From Flavobacteriaceae bacterium (lineage in GTDB: Bacteria > Bacteroidota > Bacteroidia > Flavobacteriales > Flavobacteriaceae): a DNA stretch of 64,000 nt. The notes beneath the pieces were generated by a model. That model made no database searches. It worked only from the letters and a program-made list of their open reading frames with translations, and had not been told where the DNA came from. A program made the position numbers and the translations under genes. The stretch lies in the NCBI GenBank assembly GCA_027082925.1, contig JALWTD010000014.1, positions 258,393 through 322,392 of the forward strand. Direction: 5' to 3'. Positions 1 through 7,674 of the stretch are shown piece by piece (the stretch's first letter is position 1; each line of letters opens with the position of its first letter).

Positions 1-1217
1 GAAACGACCTTGATGCACTTATTAGCAATGTAGAACTAAAAGCTTCTTACAAAAAGGAAAATTACATCTTCAATTTTGGGGTTAAATACCAAAAAGAAGA
101 TATTATAGACCGAATAAAAGAGTGGGAAGTTATTGATTCTGTAGGATTTAGTGTACGACCACCTCATCACATTACTAACAATCAACCTTACGAGCCTTTT
201 ACCGGAGAAATTATACCTTACCAAAATATTAATGCAAAAAACCACGTAAAAATTGATCGTTTGGTTTGGTTTGCGCAATACAGCAAAAGTACTTATTGGA
301 ATAGTCATAAAATTTGGTATAACGTAGGTGTTCGCTCTCATAATTGGAATATTTATGGAGACAATCTTACCACCGAAAATAAAATTATTTACAGCGTTAG
401 GGGACAATTTGCTATAAAACCCGATTGGGAAAAAGACATGCTCTTCAGAATTTCCGGAGGAATGTATAACCAACCTCCTTTTTATAAAGAAATTAGAGAT
501 GTAAACGGTACTGTAATTCCAAGTGTTGACGCACAAAAATCCATTCACGTTGTATTGGGAAATGATTATAGTTTTAAGCTATGGAAACGTCCTTTTAAAC
601 TGGTTTCAGAAATTTACTACAAACACCTTACAAAAGTAAACACCTATACTGTAGATAACGTAAAAATAAGGTATAGTGCCAATAATAATGCCGTTGCTTA
701 CGCTACGGGAATTGATTTGAGGCTAAATGGTGAGTTTGTTCCCGGCACTGAAAGTTGGGTAAGTATTGGTTTTTTAAAAACCGAAGAAAATAGTAATCAT
801 CTCGGATATATTTCTCGCCCTACAGACCAACGTTTTAAATTCGCCATGCTATTCCAAGATTACGTACCTAATATTCCTAATATAAAGATGTATTTGAATT
901 TAGTATTTAATACCGGCGTGCCAGGCGGCTCTCCTTCGTATGCAGACCCATATGATTACCAACGAAGACTAAATGCTTATAAAAGAGCAGACATAGGGGT
1001 TTCGTATGTATTTACCGATGCCAATAATAGCTATCAAAACGGTTGGCTTCGTAATTTTAAAGAATTAGCTGTCGGGTTTGAAATTTTTAATATGTTTGAT
1101 GTTCAAAATGCAATAACAAACACTTGGGTTAGAGATGTCTATTCAAAGCAATTTTACGGAATTCCAAACTATATGACTTCTAGAGTGTTTAACGTAAAAG
1201 TAACTGTAAAAATATAG
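1..1217 (+). CDS. TonB-dependent receptor, C-terminal part (5' end outside window)
   Basis: The frame is open from the first bases of the window to a TAG at 1217, so only the C-terminal 400 or so residues are present. The ATG at 261 is internal, because in-frame coding continues upstream of it. The visible part has alternating aromatic/polar beta-strand character and many Tyr, Phe and Asn residues. It ends in a terminal strand (RVFNVKVTVKI), as in outer-membrane 22-strand barrels of the SusC/FecA type. A stretch around NMFDVQNAITNTWVRD resembles the late-barrel motif of flavobacterial TonB receptors. Its role would be energised uptake of a ligand across the outer membrane. The ligand cannot be told because the plug domain is missing. 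Confidence 0.85.
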   Translation, partial: NDLDALISNVELKASYKKENYIFNFGVKYQKEDIIDRIKEWEVIDSVGFSVRPPHHITNNQPYEPFTGEIIPYQNINAKNHVKIDRLVWFAQYSKSTYWNSHKIWYNVGVRSHNWNIYGDNLTTENKIIYSVRGQFAIKPDWEKDMLFRISGGMYNQPPFYKEIRDVNGTVIPSVDAQKSIHVVLGNDYSFKLWKRPFKLVSEIYYKHLTKVNTYTVDNVKIRYSANNNAVAYATGIDLRLNGEFVPGTESWVSIGFLKTEENSNHLGYISRPTDQRFKFAMLFQDYVPNIPNIKMYLNLVFNTGVPGGSPSYADPYDYQRRLNAYKRADIGVSYVFTDANNSYQNGWLRNFKELAVGFEIFNMFDVQNAITNTWVRDVYSKQFYGIPNYMTSRVFNVKVTVKI

Positions 1218-1251
1218 AGCTTGGTGTGTTACCGGTAAGCAATTTATCTAA

Positions 1252-1519
1252 CTAGTTTATATGCACAAGTAATAAAATAATTAGTATTGCAATAAACACG
1301 ATAAATAGTGCCGTTTTAATAGCCTTTTTTCCGTTTTCTTTAGCTAACTTTTCTCTAATGTTGGCTAACTGCTCCGCGTAGCTTTCTTTTCATCTAACAC
1401 ATTTTTTTATCTCTTTTTCTAAAACTCGATGTTTTTCTATCAAAATAAGTTTTTCTCTTTGTTCTTGCGTTGTTCTTTATTGATAAAATCATCGCAGAAA
1501 CTGAACCTCCAAAACTCAT
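1252..1519 (-). pseudogene. Decayed small membrane protein (MSFGGSV-type)
   Basis: Read on the minus strand, an ATG at 1519 opens MSFGGSVSAMILSIKNN, a start I recognise from a small flavobacterial protein often found near bcp. The frame then breaks near 1450-1460, where a one-base shift restores a Lys/Glu-rich helix (EKLILIEKHRVLEKEIKKC). This is followed by an in-frame TGA at about 1388-1390, then more helix (EQLANIREKLAKEN) and a hydrophobic membrane segment (TALFIVFIAILIILLLV) to a TAG at 1252. The span is 268 bases, consistent with a single net frameshift. The pattern is an N-terminal soluble part, a charged coiled coil and a C-terminal anchor. Sequencing error could explain one lesion but hardly both. 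Confidence 0.6.
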
Positions 1520-1594
1520 ATAAAATTATTTAAAATTACTTTTATACACTGATTAAACACCTTCAAAATAAACTTTCGAACAATTATTGGGATA

Positions 1595-2053
1595 TTATTG
1601 TTCTTTCAAAATTTGAGTTGTGTGTTGTTTGGTTTTTACTTTCGTAATAATATCTTCTATAACACCATTTTCATCTATTACAAAAGTAGTTCTGTGAATT
1701 CCGTCGTACGTTCTTCCCATAAATTTTTTTGGTCCCCAAACTCCAAACGCATTTATCACTTCTTTTGATTCATCGGCAAGCAAAGGAAAAGGAAGTTTAT
1801 GCTTGGCTTTAAAATTTTGTTGGCGTTTAGCTACATCGGCGCTAACTCCTACAATATCATATCCTTTTGCCAAAAAAGTTTGGTAATTATCTCTTAGGTT
1901 ACATGCTTCCATCGTACAACCCGGTGTGCTCGCCTTCGGATAAAAGAATAAAACCAATTTCTTTCCTTGGTAGTCTGAAAGTTTAACTAAATTTCCTTGC
2001 TCATCAAGTGCTTCAAAATTTGGAGCTTTATCACCAATTTTTAATGTTATCAT
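1595..2053 (-). CDS. bcp: Thioredoxin-dependent peroxiredoxin Bcp (AhpC/TSA family)
   Basis: Cytoplasmic peroxidase that reduces hydrogen peroxide and organic hydroperoxides using thioredoxin. The 152-residue length is normal for Bcp. The motif FFYPKASTPGCTMEAC holds the peroxidatic Cys46, and Cys51 five residues later sits where the resolving Cys lies in atypical two-Cys Bcp proteins. A downstream FVIDENG strand also fits the thioredoxin-like fold. The gene is divergent from nth with only 35 bases between the starts. A TATCTTTA box (minus strand, 2075-2082) lies about 22 bases before its ATG and may be its promoter. Confidence 0.93.
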   Translation of the reverse strand: MITLKIGDKAPNFEALDEQGNLVKLSDYQGKKLVLFFYPKASTPGCTMEACNLRDNYQTFLAKGYDIVGVSADVAKRQQNFKAKHKLPFPLLADESKEVINAFGVWGPKKFMGRTYDGIHRTTFVIDENGVIEDIITKVKTKQHTTQILKEQ

Positions 2054-2088
2054 AATTTGTATTTTAGCTTTTCGTAAAGATACTAAAA

Positions 2089-2724
2089 ATGACTAAACAA
2101 GAAAGAGTTGATTTTGTGATAAATACCTTGGAAAAGCTATATCCTGAAGTCCCTATCCCTTTAAAACATAAAGACCCGTACACATTACTAATAGCCGTAC
2201 TCCTATCTGCTCAAAGTACCGATGCCAGAGTAAATACAATTACCCCAATACTTTTTAAAAAGGCCGATAATCCGTACGATATGGTAAAACTGTCTGTAGA
2301 AGAAATTAAAGAAATTATTAAACCGGTTGGCTTATCTCCAATGAAATCGAAAGGGATTTATGGGCTTTCAAAAATTTTAATAGAGAAACACGAAGGTAAA
2401 GTTCCTAAGAGTTTTGAAGATTTAGAAGCTCTTCCTGCCGTAGGGCATAAAACAGCTAGTGTAGTAATGAGTCAGGCTTTTGGTGTTCCTGCCTTTCCTG
2501 TTGATACACATATTCACAGGTTAATGTACCGGTGGAATTTAAGCAGTGGTAAAAATGTAGTTCAAACCGAAAAAGATGCAAAACGATTGTTTCCAAAAAA
2601 GCTTTGGAACAAATTACACCTACAAATAATTTACTACGGAAGAGAATATTCGCCTGCCAGAGGCTGGGACATTGAAAAAGACATTATTACCAAAACCATT
2701 GGAAGAAAATCTGTACTAAAATAA
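2089..2724 (+). CDS. nth: Endonuclease III (DNA glycosylase/AP lyase)
   Basis: Base-excision repair enzyme that removes oxidised pyrimidines and cleaves the abasic site. The helix-hairpin-helix region reads LPAVGHKTAS with catalytic Lys121, followed by VDTHIHR with catalytic Asp139. The length is 211 residues. The C-terminal part that in E. coli carries a four-cysteine 4Fe-4S cluster here reads YYGREYSPARGWDIEKDI. The whole protein contains no cysteine, so it cannot bind the cluster. Cluster-free Nth proteins occur in related flavobacteria as far as I recall. The gene ends 3-4 bases before a hairpin that terminates the opposite strand. Confidence 0.94.
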   Translation: MTKQERVDFVINTLEKLYPEVPIPLKHKDPYTLLIAVLLSAQSTDARVNTITPILFKKADNPYDMVKLSVEEIKEIIKPVGLSPMKSKGIYGLSKILIEKHEGKVPKSFEDLEALPAVGHKTASVVMSQAFGVPAFPVDTHIHRLMYRWNLSSGKNVVQTEKDAKRLFPKKLWNKLHLQIIYYGREYSPARGWDIEKDIITKTIGRKSVLK

Positions 2725-2727
2725 AAA

Positions 2728-2756
2728 AAGCCCATTTTAGGTTATAAAATGGGCTT
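2728..2756 (-). terminator. Rho-independent terminator after the small ORF
   Basis: Arms 2728-2739 and 2745-2756 (AAGCCCATTTTA and its complement) form a perfect 12-bp stem with a 5-base loop. On the minus strand the stem is followed by a run of T (2724-2729), so it ends transcripts coming from the small ORF at 2765-2905. It may also stop nth transcripts, although the plus side lacks a T run. Confidence 0.75.
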
Positions 2757-2764
2757 AAAGAACA

Positions 2765-2905
2765 TTAATTCAAATGTAATTCAATACGGTCGTTTTTGTT
2801 GGTTTTAACTACTTTCAATTGCTTTGAGTAGTTGAGCAAATATTGAATTATTTCGGGTCTAGGTTGCTCCATTACTGGAGACTTTTGAGAGTAAAATTTC
2901 ATCAT
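2765..2905 (-). CDS. Small conserved-looking protein downstream of the ECF sigma factor
   Basis: A 46-codon frame starts at either of two adjacent ATGs (2905 or 2902) and ends at TAA 2765. The product begins MMKFYSQKSPVMEQPRPE, continues with a helix (IIQYLLNYSKQLKVVK) and ends RIELHLN. Support for a real gene: it lies 46 bases behind the sigma factor on the same strand, stops 8 bases before a strong minus-strand terminator, and has the look of a small flavobacterial protein I have seen near this sigma factor. No signal peptide or membrane segment is visible. The function is unknown. The start codons lie in one arm of a 12-bp inverted repeat (2890-2901/2933-2944), which could control translation. 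Confidence 0.7.
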   Translation of the reverse strand: MMKFYSQKSPVMEQPRPEIIQYLLNYSKQLKVVKTNKNDRIELHLN

Positions 2906-2944
2906 ATAGTACTAGTTTTAAGTATATAACGCTGAAATTTTACT
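2890..2944 (-). promoter_or_regulatory. Inverted repeat covering the start of the small ORF
   Basis: Arms 2890-2901 and 2933-2944 are perfectly complementary (GTAAAATTTCA and TGAAATTTTAC plus one outer pair), separated by 31 bases. In the minus-strand transcript the 3' arm covers the codons just after the start codon of the 46-residue protein, so the stem could hide the ribosome start. The effect is inferred; the repeat itself is seen directly. Confidence 0.5.
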
Positions 2945-2951
2945 TTTAGTA

Positions 2952-3536
2952 TTAGTTCACTAAAATAATATTGTGTTTTTCTATTAACTTTCGCATATTA
3001 ATGAGTGCATAACGCATTCTACCAAGTGCCGTATTAATACTTACATCTGTATTTTCTGCAATCTCTTTAAAGCTCATATCTTTATACATACGCATTAATA
3101 AAACTTCTTTTTGGTCATTTGGCAATTCCTCTATAAGTTCGCGCACATCTTCTAAAATCTGAGATTTAATTATCTGATTTTCAATATTTAACCGATCATC
3201 ACTTATTACTGAAAAAATATCAAATTCATCTGTATTTTTAAATACAGGAATTCGTTTATTTCTTCTAAAGTGGTCTATAATTAAATTGTGTGCTATACGC
3301 ATTACCCAAGGTAAAAACTTACCTTCTTCGTTGTAATTTCCGCGTTTTAAAGTTCTAATTACTTTAATAAAAGTATCTTGAAAAATATCTTCTGCAATAT
3401 CTTTATCAAGAACTTTTGATAAAATAAAACTAAAAACTCGTTGCTTATGGCGACATATTAATATCTCCAAAGACTTTTCATTTCCGTTGATGTAGCTGCT
3501 TACTAAAACGCTATCAGGTTTACTCATACTCCTCAT
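2952..3536 (-). CDS. ECF-type RNA polymerase sigma-70 factor
   Basis: Alternative sigma factor of 194 residues (or 191 from the second Met). Region 2 (about residues 25-95) contains DIAEDIFQDTFIKVIR and FLPWVMRIAHNLIIDHFRR, which match the core-binding and -10-recognition helices. Region 4 (about 135-185) contains LPNDQKEVLLMRMYKDMSFKEIAE and a helix-turn-helix (SINTALGRMRYALINMR). No anti-sigma gene lies next to it, so control may not be through a membrane anti-sigma. The small gene downstream is on the same strand. It diverges from uvrA, and this sigma/uvrA pairing is familiar from flavobacteria. Confidence 0.92.
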   Translation of the reverse strand: MRSMSKPDSVLVSSYINGNEKSLEILICRHKQRVFSFILSKVLDKDIAEDIFQDTFIKVIRTLKRGNYNEEGKFLPWVMRIAHNLIIDHFRRNKRIPVFKNTDEFDIFSVISDDRLNIENQIIKSQILEDVRELIEELPNDQKEVLLMRMYKDMSFKEIAENTDVSINTALGRMRYALINMRKLIEKHNIILVN

Positions 3537-3708
3537 AAATTAAAATACATTTTAGGGGTTGTTCGTTATGTATATTTTATAAAAAGTAATTGTGTTTTAT
3601 AGGCGCTTTTTGTTTATTGGTTAGATTTATTCTCCAAATATTACATTTTTTTTTTATAATCACAAATTTTATGTTAAAAAACTAATTTATTCTTTCGTTT
3701 TTTGTGAT

Positions 3709-3716
3709 TATCTTTG
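3709..3716 (+). promoter_or_regulatory. TAnnTTTG promoter box for uvrA
   Basis: TATCTTTG matches the Bacteroidota -7 consensus exactly. It places transcription start near 3720, which rules out the upstream TTG at 3714 as the start codon and supports the ATG at 3741. Confidence 0.6.
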
Positions 3717-3740
3717 TCGCTATTTATTTTTTTAAAAGAA

Positions 3741-6527
3741 ATGACAAACAATATAGCAACATTAGATTCTAAAAAGTATATCCTTATAAAAGGAGCTAAG
3801 CTTCACAATTTAAAAAATATAGATGTTGCTATTCCTAGAAATAAGCTCGTTGTTATAACCGGATTATCGGGTTCTGGTAAGTCTAGTCTTGCCTTTGACA
3901 CCCTTTTTGCCGAAGGACAAAGAAGGTACGTAGAAAGTTTATCATCATATGCACGACAGTTTTTAGGAAGGCTTAATAAGCCTAAAGTAGATTATATTAA
4001 AGGTATTTCTCCTGCCATAGCCATAGAACAAAAAGTAAATGCTACAAATCCCAGATCTACCGTAGGTACTTCTACCGAAATTTACGATTATCTAAAACTA
4101 CTATTTGCCAGAATTGGTAAAACCTACTCTCCTATTTCGGGAAACGAAGTTAAAAAGCACACGGTAACCGACGTTGTTAATTACATTAAAAAAATAAATC
4201 AAGACACAAAGTTATTACTTCTTTCACCTGTACATATTCCTGAAGAAAGAAGCGTATTACAAACGTTAAAAATCCTATCGCAACAAGGGTATGCACGTAT
4301 AAAATACAAAAATGAAATTTTGCGTATTGAAGATATTGATACCGAAATTGAACACGATTTTTACCTTTTGATAGACAGAGTTATTGTAAAAGATAATGAC
4401 GATTTTTTTAACAGGCTTGCCGACGCGATTCAAACTGCTTTTTTTGAAGGTAGCGGAACGTGTATTGTAGAAAATATAAATACACAACAACTAACCTATT
4501 TTAATAATAAATTTGAATTAGACGGACTACAATTTATAGAGCCTAGCACCCATTTATTTAGCTTTAACAATCCATACGGTGCTTGTCCTAACTGTGAAGG
4601 TTACGGAAACGTGATAGGCATTGACGAAGAGTTGGTTATCCCAAATACAGCATTGTCAATTTATGAAGATGCTATTTTGCCTTGGCGTTCAGAATCGTTT
4701 AAAAAATATAAACACAACCTTATTACCAACGCTTATAAATGTGATATTCCAATTCACAAACCTTGGTTTCAGCTTTCCAAAGAGCAAAAAAAATTAGTTT
4801 GGGACGGAAACAATTATTTTAAAGGGTTGCATTACTTTTTTAAACATCTAGAAGAAAAAAGCTACAAAATTCAATACAGAGTTATGCTTTCTAGGTATAG
4901 AGGTAAAACAAAATGCAACGTATGCCATGGAAAACGCTTACGAGAAGAAGCTAATAATGTAAAAGTTGGAAACAAAAGTATTAACGATTTAGTAGATTTA
5001 CCTTTAAATGAACTCACCAATTTTTTCAAAAATTTAGAACTAAATAAGTACGAACATAAAATTGCAAAACGTTTATTGATTGAAATAAACAATCGTTTGC
5101 AATTTTTAAACGATGTCGGATTAAACTATCTCACATTAAACCGTACTTCAAACACCCTTTCAGGAGGAGAAAGTCAGCGAATTAATTTAGCCACTTCACT
5201 AGGAAGTAGTTTGGTAGGTTCTATGTACATTTTAGATGAGCCCAGTATTGGACTTCATCCAAAAGATACCGAACGACTTGTTCATGTATTAAAAAACTTA
5301 AGAGATTTAGGAAATACTGTAATTGTTGTAGAACACGACGAAGATATTATGAAAGCCGCCGATGTAATTATAGATATTGGCCCCGAAGCCGGAACACATG
5401 GAGGTGAAATTGTTGCAGAAGGAACATATAATGACATTTTAAAATCGGATTCATTAACTGCAAAATATCTAAACAATCAGTTAACCATTGAAGTGCCAAA
5501 ATCTAGACGACCTATTACAAAGTCTATTAAAATTATTGGAGCCAGAGAAAACAATTTAAAAAACATAGATGTACAAATTCCTTTAAACTGTTTAACGGTT
5601 ATAACAGGTGTTTCAGGTAGCGGAAAAAGCACACTGGTAAGCAAAATACTGTATCCTGCTATTCAAAAAAAAATAGGCGGTTACGGAACAAAAGCAGGAC
5701 AATTTTCTCAACTAAAAGGTGATACCGATTCTATTGAACACGTAGAGTTTATCAATCAAAATCCTATAGGTCGCTCAAGTCGTTCAAATCCGGTAACATA
5801 TATTAAAGCATACGATGACATTAGAGCCTTATTTTCTTCAGAAAAGTTATCAAAAATAAGAAATTATCAACCCAAACACTTTTCTTTTAACGTAGAAGGA
5901 GGCCGATGCGAAGTTTGTAAAGGCGAAGGCGAAGTTACCATAGAAATGCAATTTATGGCCGATGTACACCTTGAGTGCGAAGCTTGTAAAGGAAAACGAT
6001 TTAAAAAAGAGATTTTAGAAGTTACATTTCATCAAAAATCTATCAGTGACATTTTAAATTTAACCATAAACAATGCTATTGCATTTTTTACAACCCACAA
6101 TCAGCAAAAAATTGTAAAAAAACTACAGCCTTTACAAGATGTTGGATTAGGGTATGTAACCCTGGGACAGTCATCATCTACACTATCTGGAGGCGAAGCA
6201 CAACGCATTAAACTAGCTTCTTTTTTGGTAAAAGGAAGCCGGCAAAGCAAATCGTTGTTTATTTTTGACGAACCAACTACCGGATTGCATTTTCACGACA
6301 TCAAAAAACTCTTAAATTCGTTCAATGCACTTATTCAAAACGGGCACTCTATTGTTGTAATAGAACACAATATAGAACTCATAAAATGTGCCGATTATAT
6401 TATCGATTTAGGTAAAGACGGAGGTAAAAAAGGAGGTTATTTACTTTTTCAAGGTACACCCGAAGCCCTTTTAAAATGCAAAAAATCATATACTGCACCT
6501 TACTTAGCCAAGAAATTAAATCTTTAA
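3741..6527 (+). CDS. uvrA: Excinuclease ABC subunit A
   Basis: Damage-recognition ATPase of nucleotide excision repair, a duplicated ABC protein working with UvrB and UvrC. From the ATG at 3741 it is 928 residues. The two Walker A motifs are GLSGSGKSS near residue 41 and GVSGSGKST in the second half. Two signature motifs (LSGGESQR, LSGGEAQR) and two Walker B regions are present. The zinc module in the second half (CEVCKGEGEV ... CEACKGKR) is intact. In the first half the pair CPNC is present, but the preceding CxxCG pair is replaced by a cysteine-free stretch (FNNKFELDG). The start was chosen over TTG 3714 because that codon lies in the promoter box. An AAAAGAA stretch precedes the ATG. Confidence 0.97.
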   Translation: MTNNIATLDSKKYILIKGAKLHNLKNIDVAIPRNKLVVITGLSGSGKSSLAFDTLFAEGQRRYVESLSSYARQFLGRLNKPKVDYIKGISPAIAIEQKVNATNPRSTVGTSTEIYDYLKLLFARIGKTYSPISGNEVKKHTVTDVVNYIKKINQDTKLLLLSPVHIPEERSVLQTLKILSQQGYARIKYKNEILRIEDIDTEIEHDFYLLIDRVIVKDNDDFFNRLADAIQTAFFEGSGTCIVENINTQQLTYFNNKFELDGLQFIEPSTHLFSFNNPYGACPNCEGYGNVIGIDEELVIPNTALSIYEDAILPWRSESFKKYKHNLITNAYKCDIPIHKPWFQLSKEQKKLVWDGNNYFKGLHYFFKHLEEKSYKIQYRVMLSRYRGKTKCNVCHGKRLREEANNVKVGNKSINDLVDLPLNELTNFFKNLELNKYEHKIAKRLLIEINNRLQFLNDVGLNYLTLNRTSNTLSGGESQRINLATSLGSSLVGSMYILDEPSIGLHPKDTERLVHVLKNLRDLGNTVIVVEHDEDIMKAADVIIDIGPEAGTHGGEIVAEGTYNDILKSDSLTAKYLNNQLTIEVPKSRRPITKSIKIIGARENNLKNIDVQIPLNCLTVITGVSGSGKSTLVSKILYPAIQKKIGGYGTKAGQFSQLKGDTDSIEHVEFINQNPIGRSSRSNPVTYIKAYDDIRALFSSEKLSKIRNYQPKHFSFNVEGGRCEVCKGEGEVTIEMQFMADVHLECEACKGKRFKKEILEVTFHQKSISDILNLTINNAIAFFTTHNQQKIVKKLQPLQDVGLGYVTLGQSSSTLSGGEAQRIKLASFLVKGSRQSKSLFIFDEPTTGLHFHDIKKLLNSFNALIQNGHSIVVIEHNIELIKCADYIIDLGKDGGKKGGYLLFQGTPEALLKCKKSYTAPYLAKKLNL

Positions 6528-6530
6528 TTT

Positions 6531-6628
6531 GGGCGTTTCCTTAGCAGGTCGGGCTTTCACTACTCGCTTTTTAAAGGTAATTAAAACCTTTAAAAGAGCT
6601 CAAACAAACCGTTCAATCCCTAACGCAT
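6531..6628 (-). repeat. Dispersed structured repeat, copy 1 (candidate ncRNA)
   Basis: Read on the minus strand, about 95 bases from GCGTTAGGGATTGAACGG through GAGCTCTTTT and GCGAGTAGTGAAAGCCCG to AACGCCC closely match a plus-strand element at 19778-19867. The ends GCGTT/AACGC (6622-6626 and 6533-6537) pair. CCT-GCTA-AGG (6539-6548) forms a small hairpin, and AAAGGT/ACCTTT (6573-6578 and 6586-6591) form another. Differences from copy 2 fall in paired positions with pairing kept. It starts 3 bases after the uvrA stop, antisense to uvrA. It may belong to a known flavobacterial RNA motif family such as Flavo-1, which I could not check. Confidence 0.65.
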
Positions 6629-6640
6629 AAAACTTCATGA

Positions 6641-6673
6641 AAAAACCCCAACAGACCTTTAAAAATCTGTTGG
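6641..6673 (-). terminator. Terminator of the TPR protein gene
   Basis: Arms 6648-6655 (CCAACAGA) and 6666-6673 form a perfect stem with a 10-base loop. On the minus strand they are followed by GG and then a run of T (6641-6645), the layout of an intrinsic terminator for the gene at 6731-7405. Confidence 0.7.
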
Positions 6674-6730
6674 AGTTACTTAACAACTCAAAAAACAACT
6701 TTTCAATCTATTTAAAAACGTTGAAAATTC

Positions 6731-7405
6731 TTATTGAGTATTTTTTAAGGTAGAAAGTTTGCTTTTTGCAAGCACAAATTCAGGAAATAGCTTTACAGCC
6801 CTTTCAAAACTTAGCTTTGCTTCTTTTTCTTTTTTCAAGTTTAAAGCTATTATTCCTTCCAAATAAGCAATTGCTGCCTTTAAATTAACATTTTGATTGT
6901 AATTTTTATTCACCTTAAAGGTTACTTTCATCGTTCCTTTATCTGGTAACTGATCTGCTTTTTTAACCGATACATATGCATCTTCAAGCTTATTCATTCC
7001 CAACTGTAAACTTGCTATTTTGTACGCGTGGTAATTATTATTGGTAATAGCCAGTAATTTTTGATACGTTTCTGTAGCTTTTCCTAATGCTCCCATAGAT
7101 TCTAACGAAATAGCTTTCATCTCAAGCAACGAAGTATCTGAAGGTTTTGATTTTAAAATATCTTCCGTTACCAAAAAACACGAAACATAATTTCGGGCAT
7201 TAAAATATAAAAAAGCCAAACTATCTTTATAAGTACTAGAAGGACCTTCAATGGCAATAATATTATACATTACAGAGGCTGCTACTATTTTATCTCCATA
7301 AGACAGGGCTTGCTTTAACTTTTGTTTTTCTGTATTTAAGGTACTACTTTGAGCAATACTTAATGTTGTAGTAAAAATAGCTACAACGTATATCCATTTT
7401 TTCAT
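6731..7405 (-). CDS. Exported TPR-like repeat protein of unknown function
   Basis: A 224-residue protein with a clear signal peptide (MKKWIYVVAIFTTTLSIAQS, cut after about residue 20), so it acts in the periplasm or at the envelope. The rest is alpha-helical with tetratricopeptide-like repeats: ALSYGDKIVAASVMYNII, SLESMGALGKATETYQKLLA, AYLEGIIALNLKKEKEAKLS and SFERAVKLFPEFVLAKSKL. TPR arrays bind other proteins, but no partner is evident from the neighbours (uvrA on one side, tRNA-His on the other). A good terminator follows, so it is probably a single-gene unit. Confidence 0.8.
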   Translation of the reverse strand: MKKWIYVVAIFTTTLSIAQSSTLNTEKQKLKQALSYGDKIVAASVMYNIIAIEGPSSTYKDSLAFLYFNARNYVSCFLVTEDILKSKPSDTSLLEMKAISLESMGALGKATETYQKLLAITNNNYHAYKIASLQLGMNKLEDAYVSVKKADQLPDKGTMKVTFKVNKNYNQNVNLKAAIAYLEGIIALNLKKEKEAKLSFERAVKLFPEFVLAKSKLSTLKNTQ

Positions 7406-7512
7406 ATTGTATATTGTTAAATTATTTAGTCTCGTTATATAAGGTGTAAAGCTATTAAAATAATATTAGTAATAAATCATGTTTTAACTAATTTAACAAA
7501 ACATATAGAAAC

Positions 7513-7540
7513 AAAAAAAGGTCTGAAAATTCAGACCTTT
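7513..7540 (-). terminator. Terminator after tRNA-His
   Basis: A perfect 10-bp stem (AAAGGTCTGA at 7517-7526 with 7531-7540) and a 4-base loop, followed on the minus strand by seven T. It begins 7 bases beyond the tRNA 3' end. Confidence 0.8.
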
Positions 7541-7547
7541 AATTTTG

Positions 7548-7622
7548 GGTGGAAGACCGGGTTCGAACCGGCGACCTCCGGAACCACAATCCGGCGCTCT
7601 AACCAGCTGAGCTACAACCACC
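7548..7622 (-). tRNA. tRNA-His (anticodon GTG)
   Basis: On the minus strand the sequence folds as a complete cloverleaf. The D arm carries TAGCTCAG, the anticodon stem CCGGA/TCCGG encloses the loop TTGTGGT (anticodon GTG), and the T arm has TTCGAAC. The extra 5' G (position -1) opposite C73, the hallmark of histidine tRNA, is encoded. The 3' CCA is not encoded. In the acceptor stem, positions 5 and 6 (TT) face 67 and 68 (TT), giving two adjacent U-U mismatches. Confidence 0.96.
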
Positions 7623-7674
7623 ATTTATAGAGGTTGCAAATGTAAAACATTTCTGTTTTTTTGCAAACATTTTT

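Noticed and set aside
36-548. 170-codon minus-strand frame
   Set aside because: Lies wholly antisense to the continuous TonB-receptor reading frame, which is open from base 3 of the window.
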